This document shows positions 7,442-15,427 of a stretch of DNA of 39,397 nucleotides, piece after piece. Source of the stretch: Streptomyces avidinii (GTDB taxonomy: Bacteria; Actinomycetota; Actinomycetes; Streptomycetales; Streptomycetaceae). The notes beneath the pieces were generated by a model, which searched no databases, was not told the DNA's origin, and saw only the letters and a list, made by a program, of their open reading frames with translations. Position numbers and translations under genes: made by a program. The stretch's first letter is position 1. Every line of letters begins with the position of its first letter. The stretch covers positions 1 to 39,397 of the forward strand of contig NZ_BMVL01000026.1 in NCBI RefSeq assembly GCF_014650695.1, given 5' to 3'.

Positions 7442-8734
7442 CTAGAAGAAGGTGCGGACGTAGTCGGTGACGGTGCCGTCGGCCGCCACGACCGGGATCA
7501 GCGGCCACTTCTCGAAGATCGTGCAGGGGTGGGACATGCCGAGCGCCACCCAGTCGCCGACCTGCACGTCCTCGGCCGAGTCGGTCTCCAGCCAGGCGTG
7601 CTGGTCGGACAGTTTGACCACGCGGACGCCGGTGGCGGGGCGCTCCTCGCCGGTGAGGGCGTCGCGGACCAGCTCGGCCTCGGGCAGGCCCAGGTCGTAG
7701 GCGATGTCGCGCTTGCCCGCGTTGACGAAGGCCTGGGTGGGGGAGGGGCGGGAGACGACCTGGGTCCACAGCCGGAACGCCGGGCGCAGGCCGCCCTCGT
7801 CGGGGTGCCGGTTGAAGGGGGTCAGGCGGGTGTACCAGCCGTGGTCGTGGGAGACGTACGCGCCGGAGCGGAGCAGCTTGAGGACCGGCCGGGAGAGCTC
7901 CGGGAGCTCGGCGAAGACGTCGGCGACCGCGTCGAACCAGGCGGAGCCGCCGGCGCTGACCACGATCTCGTCGAGGTCCGCCGGGAAGCGGCCTGCCTTG
8001 TCGAACTCGACGGCCAGCGCGGTGAGGCGGCGCAGGTACGCGTGGACGGAGTCCGGGTCGGCGCCGGGTACCTCGGCCTCGTAGCCGCCCAGGCCGACGA
8101 GGCGCAGGGTGGTGGTCCGGGCGACGGCGTCGGCGACGGCGCGGCAGTCCTCGTCGGTACGGGCCCCCGTACGGGCACCTTCGCCGGCGCCGAGCTCGAC
8201 GACGACGTCGATGCGGGCGGCGGGTGTCCGGCCCCGGAGGGCGCGGTCCATGAGCTGCACCCCGCGTACGGAGTCGACGTAGCAGACGAAGCGGAAGCCG
8301 GGGTCGGCGGCGAGCTCGTCGGCGACCCAGCGCAGGGCGGCCGGATCGACGAGCTCGTTGGCGAGGAAGATCCGCTGGATGCCGAAGGCGCGGTAGACGC
8401 GGGCCTGGTGAGGGACGGCGGCGGTGATGCCCCATGCGCCGTGCTCCAGCTGACGCCGGAAGAGCTGGGGGGACATGCAGGTCTTGCCGTGCGGGGCGAA
8501 GGCCAGGTCGTGGCGGGCGGCGTAGGTGCCGAGCGCGGTGAGGTTGTGCTCCAGCGCGTCCGCGTCGAGGGTCAGGACGGGGGTGGTGAAGCCGCCGGTG
8601 TGCAGGTCGCGGCGCTCGGCGGCGAGCTGACCGACGGTGAGGCCGTGGGCCTGGGCGTCCGGGGGGAGCCCCTTGAACCGGTGGTCGACCGGTTCGTCGG
8701 CGAGGTCCTTGACGGGGTCGCTGTCGCTGGCCAT
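7442..8734 (-). CDS. PLP-dependent amino acid deaminase (D-serine dehydratase DSD1 / D-threonine aldolase type)
   Basis: A 430-residue fold-type III PLP enzyme. The alanine-racemase-like N-terminal barrel (about 50-290) begins with TPVLTLDADALEHNL. The PLP lysine lies in APHGKTCMSP. The C-terminal D-serine-dehydratase-like domain carries GMSHPCTIFEKW, whose His-x-Cys pair matches the zinc site of eukaryotic-type D-serine dehydratase. Expected products are a 2-oxo acid and ammonia via an enamine, which is what RidA removes; ridA lies divergently nearby. The ATG at 8734 has GGAGG upstream. It heads a likely three-gene operon. D-threonine aldolase is an alternative reading. Confidence 0.85.
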   Translation of the reverse strand: MASDSDPVKDLADEPVDHRFKGLPPDAQAHGLTVGQLAAERRDLHTGGFTTPVLTLDADALEHNLTALGTYAARHDLAFAPHGKTCMSPQLFRRQLEHGAWGITAAVPHQARVYRAFGIQRIFLANELVDPAALRWVADELAADPGFRFVCYVDSVRGVQLMDRALRGRTPAARIDVVVELGAGEGARTGARTDEDCRAVADAVARTTTLRLVGLGGYEAEVPGADPDSVHAYLRRLTALAVEFDKAGRFPADLDEIVVSAGGSAWFDAVADVFAELPELSRPVLKLLRSGAYVSHDHGWYTRLTPFNRHPDEGGLRPAFRLWTQVVSRPSPTQAFVNAGKRDIAYDLGLPEAELVRDALTGEERPATGVRVVKLSDQHAWLETDSAEDVQVGDWVALGMSHPCTIFEKWPLIPVVAADGTVTDYVRTFF

Positions 8735-8746
8735 ACGTACCTCCGG

Positions 8747-8763
8747 GTTGCGCGATGTGCAAC
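8747..8763. promoter_or_regulatory. probable IclR-type operator (GTTGC-N7-GCAAC)
   Basis: GTTGCGCGATGTGCAAC is a 17-base dyad with perfect 5-base arms. It lies 13 bases upstream of the deaminase start, inside the 144-base region between the deaminase and iclR-ridA genes. A second overlapping dyad, GCAA-N6-TTGC, occupies 8759-8772. The IclR protein next door is the obvious candidate binder; that link is inferred. Confidence 0.5.
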
Positions 8764-8878
8764 GGTCATTGCGTGTGCCGCTGCACGCTGTCTAACATCC
8801 CCGGTGACGGCGGGTCAACGTGCGGACGGTGCGCCGGCGGAGCCGGTGGTCGTGGTGACGGTCAGCGAAGGAGGCGGC

Positions 8879-9631
8879 ATGAGCCAGTCCGTGGAACGGG
8901 CCCTCGGCATCCTGCCGCTGCTCGCCCAGGGGCCCGCAACCCTCGGCGCGGTCGCCGACGCGCTCGGCGTGCACAAGAGCACCGCCCTGCGCCTCCTGCG
9001 CACCCTGCACGACCACGGCCTCGTCTACCGCCAGCCCGACGGCCGCTACCGCCTCGGCGCCCAGCTCTTCGCCCTCGCCGCCGAGGCCATCGAGAACCTG
9101 GACGTCCGGGAGATCGCGCACCCCCACCTCGTGGAGCTGAACAGGGCCACCGGGCACACCGTCCACCTCGCCCTGCACCAGGACGACGAGGTCGTGTACG
9201 TCGACAAGGTCGACAGCCGCTACCCGGTCCGCATGTACTCCCGCATCGGCAGGCCCGTGCCCCTCACGGTCGCCGCCGTCGCCAAGCTGCTCCTCGCCGA
9301 CCTGCCCGAGGCCGAGCGACGGGCCCTCGCCGACCGGATCGAGTTCCCGCGCTACACCCCCCGTTCGACCCCGGACGCGGCGGCCTTCCTGCGCGAGCTG
9401 GACCTCGTACGGGAGCAGGGCTGGGCCACCGATCTCGGCGGGCACGAGGAGTCCATCAACTGCCTCGGGGCGCCCGTGCACGGGCCGGACGGGCGGGTCG
9501 TCGCCGCGCTGTCGGTGTCCGCGCCCGGTGTGGTCCTCGCCGCCGAGGGGCTGCTCGAACTGCTGCCGCAGGTGCTGCGTACCGCCGAAGCCATCAGCCA
9601 GGACTACTCAGGAGCACAGGAGAGCACGTGA
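8879..9631 (+). CDS. IclR family transcriptional regulator
   Basis: A 250-residue regulator. The N-terminal winged HTH runs from SVERALGILPLLAQG through LGAVADALGVHKSTALRLLR and HGLVYRQPDGRYRLG (residues about 3-60). The IclR effector-binding domain follows (about 75-245: RATGHTVHLALHQDDEVVYVDKV, then AAVAKLLLADLP, then GGHEESINCLGAPV). I chose the ATG at 8879, which has GAAGGAGG five bases upstream. It diverges from the deaminase/aminoacylase genes and overlaps ridA by four bases (GTGA). It is likely the local sensor for this module, with an amino acid or 2-oxo acid as effector; that is inference. Confidence 0.9.
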   Translation: MSQSVERALGILPLLAQGPATLGAVADALGVHKSTALRLLRTLHDHGLVYRQPDGRYRLGAQLFALAAEAIENLDVREIAHPHLVELNRATGHTVHLALHQDDEVVYVDKVDSRYPVRMYSRIGRPVPLTVAAVAKLLLADLPEAERRALADRIEFPRYTPRSTPDAAAFLRELDLVREQGWATDLGGHEESINCLGAPVHGPDGRVVAALSVSAPGVVLAAEGLLELLPQVLRTAEAISQDYSGAQEST

Positions 9632-10098
9632 CCGAGCGGAACGCGACCGAGCAGAACGCGACCGGGAAGAACACCACCGGGCAGAACATGACCGGGAAGA
9701 CCGCCATCACGCCCGACACCCACACCACCCCGCCCGCGAGGTTCTCGCACGGCGTGCGGAAGGGGAACATCCTCCAGGTCGCCGGGCAGGTCGGCTTCCT
9801 CCCGCACGTCGACGGGCAGCCGCCCACCCCTGCCGGGCCCACGCTGCGCGAGCAGACCCTGCAGACGCTGGAGAACGTCCGTTCCGTGCTGGAGGCCGGC
9901 GGCGCGGGCTGGGACGACGTGATGATGATCCGCGTCTACCTCACCGACACCGGGCACTTCGCCGAGATGAACGGCATCTACAACGCCTACTTCGAGGAGC
10001 AGGGCCTCAAGGAGGCCCCCGCCGCCCGCACCACCGTGTACGTGGGCCTGCCGGCAGGGCTGCTCATCGAGATCGACGCGCTCGCCGTCCTCGGCTGA
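9628..10098 (+). CDS. ridA: RidA family reactive-intermediate deaminase
   Basis: A 156-residue protein. The RidA domain (about 35-155) includes VRKGNILQVAGQVGF, LREQTLQTLENVRSVLEAGG, MIRVYLTDTGHFAEMNGIYN, and the active-site arginine in APAARTTVYVGLPAG with LIEID near the end. RidA hydrolyses the reactive enamine/imine released by PLP deaminases, which fits the divergent deaminase. The start is GTG at 9628, overlapping the IclR stop. The first 26 residues are unusual: five pentapeptide-like repeats (TERNA TEQNA TGKNT TGQNM TGKTA). The internal ATG at 9688 would give a usual-length RidA, so the true start is uncertain. Confidence 0.9.
   Translation: MTERNATEQNATGKNTTGQNMTGKTAITPDTHTTPPARFSHGVRKGNILQVAGQVGFLPHVDGQPPTPAGPTLREQTLQTLENVRSVLEAGGAGWDDVMMIRVYLTDTGHFAEMNGIYNAYFEEQGLKEAPAARTTVYVGLPAGLLIEIDALAVLG
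9631..9705 (+). repeat. 15-bp coding tandem repeat in ridA N-terminus
   Basis: Five in-frame 15-base units of the form ACCGRGNRGAACNNN encode TERNA-TEQNA-TGKNT-TGQNM-TGKTA. The unit length is a multiple of three, so copy changes would preserve frame. The segment precedes the conserved RidA domain. Confidence 0.8.
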
Positions 10099-10121
10099 GG
10101 CAGACCGCCGGACAAGCGGGC

Positions 10122-10150
10122 GGGGCGCCCCCCTGGCGGTGAGGCGCCCC
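10122..10150. terminator. stem-loop terminator between ridA and carboxypeptidase genes
   Basis: GGGGCGCC (10122-10129) pairs perfectly with GGCGCCCC (10143-10150) across a 13-base loop, followed by CTTTC. It lies between convergent genes and can serve both. Confidence 0.65.
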
Positions 10151-10170
10151 CTTTCACACGCCGCACCCGG

Positions 10171-11508
10171 TCACGGCGCCGCGCAGTACTGGGCCTCCTT
10201 GCCGATCGAGCGGTACATGCAGTCCGCGTTCTCCAGCAGCTGGAGCACCGCGTCCTTGTTGCGCGCGGTCTCGCGGTCGATGACCTCGTCCGGCGGGTAG
10301 AAGCCGCCGCCGCCGCTCTCCGGGTACATCTCGAAGGTGTAGGAGAAGATCTTCTGGTTGCCCCACAGCCAGTCGTCGATCGTGCCGTCCGTGATGTACA
10401 GGTCGCTCGACTGCTCCGGCGCGTAGCCGTTGCTGGCCGCCATGCTGGTGCCGATCTTCTTGTAGACGGCGAGGTCGTCGGCGGTCAGGCCCGGGGCGGT
10501 GTCGTTGTAGGTGTAGCCGAAGGGCCACAGGACGAGCTCGCTGTAGGTGTGGAAGTCGATGGCGGCCTTGATCTGCTGCTTGCCGCCGATCACCCGGCTG
10601 CGGACGAAGTCCGCGACGACCTTCACCTCGGGCGCCGACTCGGCGGACGCGCCCCGGTAGGTCTCGGAGCTCTTGCTGCTGCTGGAGCCGCCGCAGCAGC
10701 CGAACTTGTAGTTCCAGTTGCGGTTCTCGTCCGTACCGACGTACGAGGAGCCGGAGTTCGGCTGCCGGTTCTTGCGCCAGGAGCGGTAGGAGCCGGTGGC
10801 GATGTCGTACTCGCCGCCGTCCGGGTTGAGGTCCGGGACGATCCAGATCTCGCGGCCGTTGACCGCGTTCGTGACCCGGGAGTCGGTGCCGTACTTGGAG
10901 GTGAACTCCTTGAGCAGATAGAGGGCCATCTCGACGGTCAGGTGCTCGCGCGCGTGCTGGTGGGCGGTGAACAGCACCTCGGGCTCGGCCTCGTCCGTCG
11001 CGACGCTGTCGCTGATCTTGATGGCGAAGAGGTCCCTGCCCTGGTACGACTTCCCGATCACCCGCTTGCTCGCGATCGCGGGGTACTGCGCGACGAGCTG
11101 GTTGATCTCCGCCGTCGCCTCGGCGTAGTTGTGGTACCTCGAGTCCGCCGAGGGGAAGTCCATCGGGCTCGCCGCGACACCGGGCAGGGAGCGGTCCGGG
11201 GGCCCGGGCAGGGCGGTCAGCCGGTAGCCCAGCTCCTTGAGCTTCTTGGCCTGCACGGTGTCGGCGCTGACCACGACCGTGTGGTCGTCCACCTCGTCGA
11301 TCGAGACGCCCGTCCGGAGCAGGGCGGTGCGGTCGGTGGCGGTGGAGGGGCCGTGGATCCGGTACTGGACGATCGCCTCGTCCTGGGTGGCCGTGGAAGG
11401 GGTGGGCGGAGGGGAAGCCGTCGCGCTCATGCCGTAGGCGGGTGCGCCCAGCGCGAGCGCCAGCAGGGCCGCCGTGACGGCGGCCCTTCGGCGGGTATGG
11501 AGCCGCAT
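10171..11508 (-). CDS. secreted M14 zinc carboxypeptidase
   Basis: A 445-residue preproenzyme of the carboxypeptidase T/A family, which removes C-terminal amino acids from peptides outside the cell. A Sec signal peptide (MRLHTRRRAAVTAALLALAL) is followed by a propeptide to about residue 120. Zinc ligands are visible as His185-x-x-Glu188 (HARE) and His320 in IDFHTYSEL. The general-base glutamate is Glu393 in YTFEMYPE. A GSCCGGSS-type cysteine-rich loop (FGCCGGSSSSK) is typical of the Streptomyces enzymes. The ATG is at 11508. It lies downstream of the chitinase on the same strand but has its own promoter-like sequence. Confidence 0.93.
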   Translation of the reverse strand: MRLHTRRRAAVTAALLALALGAPAYGMSATASPPPTPSTATQDEAIVQYRIHGPSTATDRTALLRTGVSIDEVDDHTVVVSADTVQAKKLKELGYRLTALPGPPDRSLPGVAASPMDFPSADSRYHNYAEATAEINQLVAQYPAIASKRVIGKSYQGRDLFAIKISDSVATDEAEPEVLFTAHQHAREHLTVEMALYLLKEFTSKYGTDSRVTNAVNGREIWIVPDLNPDGGEYDIATGSYRSWRKNRQPNSGSSYVGTDENRNWNYKFGCCGGSSSSKSSETYRGASAESAPEVKVVADFVRSRVIGGKQQIKAAIDFHTYSELVLWPFGYTYNDTAPGLTADDLAVYKKIGTSMAASNGYAPEQSSDLYITDGTIDDWLWGNQKIFSYTFEMYPESGGGGFYPPDEVIDRETARNKDAVLQLLENADCMYRSIGKEAQYCAAP

Positions 11509-11551
11509 GCGTTCTCCTGGGTGGGGAGTGTGGGGGTAGCCGTGCGGACGC

Positions 11552-11597
11552 GCACAGCGTGCTCTCGTGGCATGTCCCGGTCAAGGACACGCTGTGC
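11552..11597 (-). promoter_or_regulatory. carboxypeptidase promoter region within a 10-bp inverted repeat
   Basis: On the minus strand TTGACC (11579-11584) and CACGCT (11556-11561) are spaced 17 bases, giving a plausible -35/-10 pair for the carboxypeptidase gene. GCACAGCGTG (11552-11561) and CACGCTGTGC (11588-11597) form a perfect 10-base inverted repeat flanking the -35 box. The repeat could be an operator or the upstream chitinase terminator with a 26-base loop. Confidence 0.4.
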
Positions 11598-11633
11598 CGG
11601 CCGAACCGATCCGGCCACCCCCACACGTACCGC

Positions 11634-13337
11634 CTACGGGAGGCCGTGGACCTTCGGACCCACCGAGTTCGACCAAGCACTACCCGCCTTGGCGTCCCAG
11701 TTGGTCGACCAGGTCATCGCACCGCGCAGCCCCGGGTAGGTCTTCGACGGCTTGAAGGAGCCGCAGTTCGTCCCCCTGGTCAGGCAGTCCAGGGCGTTGT
11801 TGACGATCGTCGGGGACACGTAGCCGCTGCCCGCGCCGCTGGGGGAGGCCGGGACGCCGATGCCCACCTGCGAGGGGTCGAGGCCGCCCTCCAGCTGGAT
11901 GCAGGCGAGTGCGGTGAGGAAGTCGACGGAGCCCTGGGAGTAGACCTTGCCGTCGCAGCCGTTCATCGAGCCGCTGTTGTAGTACTGCATGTTGACGACG
12001 GTGAGGATGTCCTTGATGTTGAGCGCCGTCCTGAAGTAGCCGCCCTGCGTGGACTGCATGTCGATGGTCTGCGGGGCCATCGTGATGACGAGCGAGGAGC
12101 CCGCCTTCGACGACAGCGAGCGCAGCGCCTGCGTCATGTAGGTGGGGTTCAGGCCGTTCTCCAGGTCGATGTCGATCCCGGTGAACCCGTACTCCTGCAT
12201 CAGGGCGTACGCGGAGTTCGCGAGGTTGTTCGCGGAGGCCGAGTCGCCCACCGAGATGGTCCCCTTCTCGCCGCCGATCGAGAGGATGACCGACTTGCCG
12301 GCCGCCTTCTTCGCGGCGATGTCGGCCTTGAACTGGGCGACCGTGTAGCCGCCGAGGCCGGCCGAGTCGAGGTTGAAGGTGATGGCACCGGGCGTGCCGG
12401 TGGCGTCCGCGAAGGAGACGGCGATGATGTCGTACTGCGCGGAGACGTCGGAGATCCGCTGGACGGTCGCGCCGTTGTTGAAGTTCTGCCAGTAGCCGGT
12501 CAGGGCGTGCTTGGGGACGGCCGGGCCGGGGCCCGGGCCCGGGTCGGTGCCGGTGGTCGTGCCGGTCACGGGGGCGGACTTCGGGCCCTCGCCCGCCGCG
12601 TTGTAGGCGCTCACCTGGAAGGAGTACGAGGTCGAGGCGGCGAGCCCGGTGATCCGGGTGGAGGCGGCGCCGCCGGTCACGGTTCCGACGCGGACGCCGT
12701 CCTGATACACGTAATAGCCGGTGGCCGAGCCGACCGCGTTCCACGAAAGGGTGAGGGCGTTCGCGCTCTGTCCGGAAACGGCCGTCCCGGCCGGGGCGCC
12801 GGGGACGGACGGGCCGGGGTCGGTGCCGCCGCCGCCGTCCGGACCGAAGACGCTGAACTCGTCGACGAAGTAGGCCGGCTGGCCGTACCAGCCGTGCGTG
12901 TAGACGGTGACCTGGGTGGTGCCGGGGCCGGTGCTGAAGGTGGTGGAGAGCTTCTGCCAGCCGCCGCCCGACCCGGGGGTCCAGGTGGAGACGTCCTGGG
13001 TGCCGGTCCCGGTCGCGCCGAGGTAGACGTAGCTGCCCTGGACCTGCGTGCTCAGCGTGTACGTCGAGTTCGGCTTGACCGTGACGGTCTGGCTGCAGCG
13101 GGCGTTGTCCTGGCCCGCCGGGGTCGCCTTCAGGGCGCCCGATCCGGAATGGACGGGCGAGGAGACGGAGGCGCCGGTTCCGCCGGTGCAGGACCAGTTG
13201 GCGAGACCCGACTCGAAGCCGCCGTTGCGGGCGACGTTCACGTCCGCGGCCTGTGCGGTACCGGCGGCCAGGGCGGACAGGGCACCGGCGGTGAGGGTGA
13301 CGGCGATGGGGAGGACGAGGGAGCGTATGCGGTTCAC
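11634..13337 (-). CDS. secreted GH18 chitinase with CBM and fibronectin type III domain
   Basis: A 567-residue extracellular chitinase that cleaves beta-1,4 bonds of chitin. The order is signal peptide (VNRIRSLVLPIAVTLTAGAL), a beta-sandwich carbohydrate-binding module (about 35-165, NGGFESGLANWSCTGG to VDEFSVFG), a linker, a fibronectin III domain (about 180-265), a Gly/Pro linker, and the GH18 barrel (about 280-565). The catalytic motif is GIDIDLENG, with Asp389, Asp391 and Glu393; the usual first Asp of DGxDxDxE is replaced by Thr. The GTG start at 13337 puts the signal peptide first. A DasR-type site overlaps its promoter, so N-acetylglucosamine or chitin induction is expected. Confidence 0.93.
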   Translation of the reverse strand: MNRIRSLVLPIAVTLTAGALSALAAGTAQAADVNVARNGGFESGLANWSCTGGTGASVSSPVHSGSGALKATPAGQDNARCSQTVTVKPNSTYTLSTQVQGSYVYLGATGTGTQDVSTWTPGSGGGWQKLSTTFSTGPGTTQVTVYTHGWYGQPAYFVDEFSVFGPDGGGGTDPGPSVPGAPAGTAVSGQSANALTLSWNAVGSATGYYVYQDGVRVGTVTGGAASTRITGLAASTSYSFQVSAYNAAGEGPKSAPVTGTTTGTDPGPGPGPAVPKHALTGYWQNFNNGATVQRISDVSAQYDIIAVSFADATGTPGAITFNLDSAGLGGYTVAQFKADIAAKKAAGKSVILSIGGEKGTISVGDSASANNLANSAYALMQEYGFTGIDIDLENGLNPTYMTQALRSLSSKAGSSLVITMAPQTIDMQSTQGGYFRTALNIKDILTVVNMQYYNSGSMNGCDGKVYSQGSVDFLTALACIQLEGGLDPSQVGIGVPASPSGAGSGYVSPTIVNNALDCLTRGTNCGSFKPSKTYPGLRGAMTWSTNWDAKAGSAWSNSVGPKVHGLP

Positions 13338-13440
13338 GTGGGCTCCGGTGGGGGGAGGAAGGGGCGTGGGGAAGGGCGGACCGAGTGGGGTGGGTCCGTG
13401 GGTGCGTCCGTGGGTGGTCCGACTCAAGGCGTGCGCTGCC

Positions 13441-13469
13441 AAGTTGGTCCAGACCAATCTCCGTGTCAA
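13441..13469 (-). promoter_or_regulatory. chitinase promoter (TTGACA-N17-CAACTT)
   Basis: On the minus strand a perfect TTGACA (13464-13469) is followed after 17 bases by CAACTT (13441-13446), about 100 bases upstream of the chitinase start. The -10 is weak, as in many regulated Streptomyces promoters. The spacer and part of the -10 are covered by the DasR-type dyad. Confidence 0.55.
13444..13457. promoter_or_regulatory. DasR response element (dre)-like operator
   Basis: TTGGTCCAGACCAA is a near-perfect palindrome that fits the known DasR consensus (ACTGGTCTAGACCACT) at almost all core positions. DasR is the GntR repressor of N-acetylglucosamine and chitin genes in Streptomyces. The site lies in the spacer and -10 of the chitinase promoter, where a bound repressor would block RNA polymerase. 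Confidence 0.8.
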
Positions 13470-13779
13470 GAGTCTTTGCGATGTGGCTTGAAATGGCCCG
13501 CTATGCGATCCCTGTTGTCCGGGTTTCCGCCACCTGTGACCCGTGCCGTCAGCACGGGAATCCGCAAGGCCCTGCCCTGCCAGGGGTGACGCGGATATGG
13601 TGCTGGGGCAAGGGGGGAGCGGGGCGATCGGATGCCGTCGCGCAGTGCGGGCGCGCACCGCGGGCGCGGAATTGTGAAGGTCCGCGTCGAGTCCGCATCG
13701 AGTTCCGCGCAGGGCGCGCGCCCGGCAGCTGGACTGCCGGCGCCGCACGGGGCGAACGTGGGGGAACGGGGGAATTCGC

Positions 13780-14670
13780 GTGCCGACCGCCATCGCTGTC
13801 ACCAGCGCCGATCTGGTACTTGCGGCCCCTGACCGGCACACGCCCGGGGCCGCGTTACTGCACCCGCCCGAGCAGCTCGACCTGGAGGCCGCGCTCGCCG
13901 AGGCGGGCGCCCTGCTGGAGCGGCACGGCCACCTCGTGGCCCTCGTGCCGCCGTGGCTCCCGCGCTCCACCGTCCAGCGGCTGCACACCGTACGCGCCAT
14001 CCTGGAAACCGACCGGATAGCGCTCCTCGGCATCGATCTGCCGCCCCTGGGAACCGCTCTGCTGGTGCGTCAGCTGCGCCAGCTCAGCGTCTGCGACTTC
14101 AGCCCCGGAATCATCGCCTCCGCGGCCCGGCTGCTGTCCCACTACATCTACGCGGGCGCGCTGCTGGGCTCGGTCGCCAAACTCGACCGGGTCCGGGTCC
14201 CCGTCGGGCTCGGCGCACACGCCAGGTCCTGGTCGCCGAGCGCGCAGTTCGCCGTCATGGCCCACCCGAAGCCGCACCTGGCGAAACTGAGCGGCGGCAC
14301 CCAGGGCGCCCACGGCCCCCGCAGCGGCGTGCTGCCGGCCGGCCCCGAGTTCGCCACGCACCTCACTTTCGCCCGCGGCCAGCTCACCTCCGACTGGGTC
14401 ACGGCCGAACTGGCCCCCGCCTGGCAGGTGCAGGGCGTCATGGAGAACCCGCTGCCCGCCGCGTCCCCCGGCTGGTGGGGCACCCAGAAGATCGTCGAGT
14501 TCGCCGCCGGCATCCCGGACCTGTCCGTGCTCTACCAGCTGGTCGCCTCGGTCCGCCGGGAGGAGTGCCGCTGGTGCGGCCTCGAACTCATCGGCGACCG
14601 CTGCGGCTTCTGCGCGGCGCCGCTCACCGCACCGCCGCCGCCCACGAGCACCGCCCGTTCCAGACCCTGA
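13780..14670 (+). CDS. hypothetical zinc-ribbon protein at head of Tad locus
   Basis: A 296-residue protein not recognised as a named family. The first ~250 residues are a mixed helix/strand region with no membrane segment. The C-terminus has a clear CxxC-x8-CxxC zinc ribbon (Cys263, 266, 275, 278: CRWCGLELIGDRCGFC), followed by a Pro/Thr/Ser tail. The start is GTG at 13780 after GGGGAA. It ends 48 bases before cpaB on the same strand and is probably the first gene of the Tad locus. The tract WSPSAQFAVMAHPKP and the lack of a signal peptide argue for a cytoplasmic accessory role; that is inference. Confidence 0.7.
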   Translation: MPTAIAVTSADLVLAAPDRHTPGAALLHPPEQLDLEAALAEAGALLERHGHLVALVPPWLPRSTVQRLHTVRAILETDRIALLGIDLPPLGTALLVRQLRQLSVCDFSPGIIASAARLLSHYIYAGALLGSVAKLDRVRVPVGLGAHARSWSPSAQFAVMAHPKPHLAKLSGGTQGAHGPRSGVLPAGPEFATHLTFARGQLTSDWVTAELAPAWQVQGVMENPLPAASPGWWGTQKIVEFAAGIPDLSVLYQLVASVRREECRWCGLELIGDRCGFCAAPLTAPPPPTSTARSRP

Positions 14671-14718
14671 TCACTCGAACGTACGAATGAATGAAGAACG
14701 GCGAGGTAGGTAAGGCCC

Positions 14719-15420
14719 ATGAACTCACGCCAGCGCCGCGGCGTCATCCTGCTGCTCCTGTCGGTCCTGTGCGCACTGGGGGCCTTCGCCGGAGTCCTCG
14801 TGGTGATCGGCGACGTCAATTCCAAGGTCGGCGCCGAGGTCGTCGCGTACCGGGCCAAGGGCGACATAGCCCCGTACAGCCCGCTGTCGGCGGGGCAGTT
14901 CGAGGAGGTCAGGATCCCCCGACGGTGGCTGTCCGAGACCGCGGTCTCCGACCTCGGCGCGCTCAAGGACAAGATCGCGCTCACCACCCTGAAGAAGGGC
15001 TCGCTGCTCCAGGCGGACATGTTCGTCGACCGGCCGCAGCTGCAGCCCGGTGAGCAGGAGATCGCCATCATGATCGACGCCGCCACCGGCGTGGCCGGAA
15101 AGATCACCTCCGGCGCCAAGGTCAACATCATCGCCACCTTCAAGGGCGCCAAGGACACCGACCCCTCCCGGTCGGTGATCATCGTCGCCAACGCCCGGGT
15201 CCTCGGCGTCGGCAAGCTCACCGCCCTGGACAAGGAGAGCGACCGCAAGGGCCCCGCCGAGGCCGTCCCGATCACCTTCGCCCTCAGCACCAAGGACACC
15301 CAGCGCGTCGCGTACGCCGAGTCCTTCGCGGAGCACGTACGCCTGGCCCTGGTGGCCCCCGGCACCGACTCGGCGCCCGCCCCGGGCGACCGCACGTACA
15401 CCCTCGACGGGGACAGGTGA
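14719..15420 (+). CDS. cpaB: Flp pilus assembly protein CpaB/RcpC
   Basis: A 233-residue protein with one N-terminal membrane anchor (RRGVILLLLSVLCALGAFAG, about 6-30). A SAF domain (about 42-105: YRAKGDIAPYSPLSAGQF to KKGSLLQADMF) and an RcpC/CpaB C-terminal domain (IAIMIDAATGVAGKITSGAK, about 112-215) follow. In Gram-negatives CpaB works with the outer-membrane secretin; here no secretin exists, so it probably acts at the cell wall. It has an AGGTAGGTAAGG ribosome site and lies just before tadZ. Confidence 0.88.
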   Translation: MNSRQRRGVILLLLSVLCALGAFAGVLVVIGDVNSKVGAEVVAYRAKGDIAPYSPLSAGQFEEVRIPRRWLSETAVSDLGALKDKIALTTLKKGSLLQADMFVDRPQLQPGEQEIAIMIDAATGVAGKITSGAKVNIIATFKGAKDTDPSRSVIIVANARVLGVGKLTALDKESDRKGPAEAVPITFALSTKDTQRVAYAESFAEHVRLALVAPGTDSAPAPGDRTYTLDGDR

Positions 15421-15427
15421 GGCCCGG

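Larger units (their letters stand above)
13338..13779. other. 442-bp intergenic control region between chitinase and Tad locus
   Basis: The gene-free stretch holds the chitinase promoter and DasR-type site (13441-13469) on its left side. The right half contains short hairpins, for example CCCTGCC / GGCAGGG around 13570-13583. I see no convincing open frame; the reading frames here lack the usual third-position GC pattern. A promoter for the plus-strand Tad locus should lie in the right half, but no box pair stands out. Confidence 0.6.

Noticed and set aside
5839..7470. 543-codon plus-strand frame over the D-aminoacylase
   Set aside because: Antisense shadow with low-complexity composition; the minus-strand protein has amidohydrolase motifs.
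7004..8878. Plus-strand extension upstream of the IclR gene
   Set aside because: The extended frame is antisense to the deaminase gene; the HTH starts at 8879 just after a strong ribosome site.
13338..14033. Upstream extension of the chitinase frame
   Set aside because: The signal peptide begins at GTG 13337; the upstream part covers the promoter and DasR-type site and lacks coding composition.
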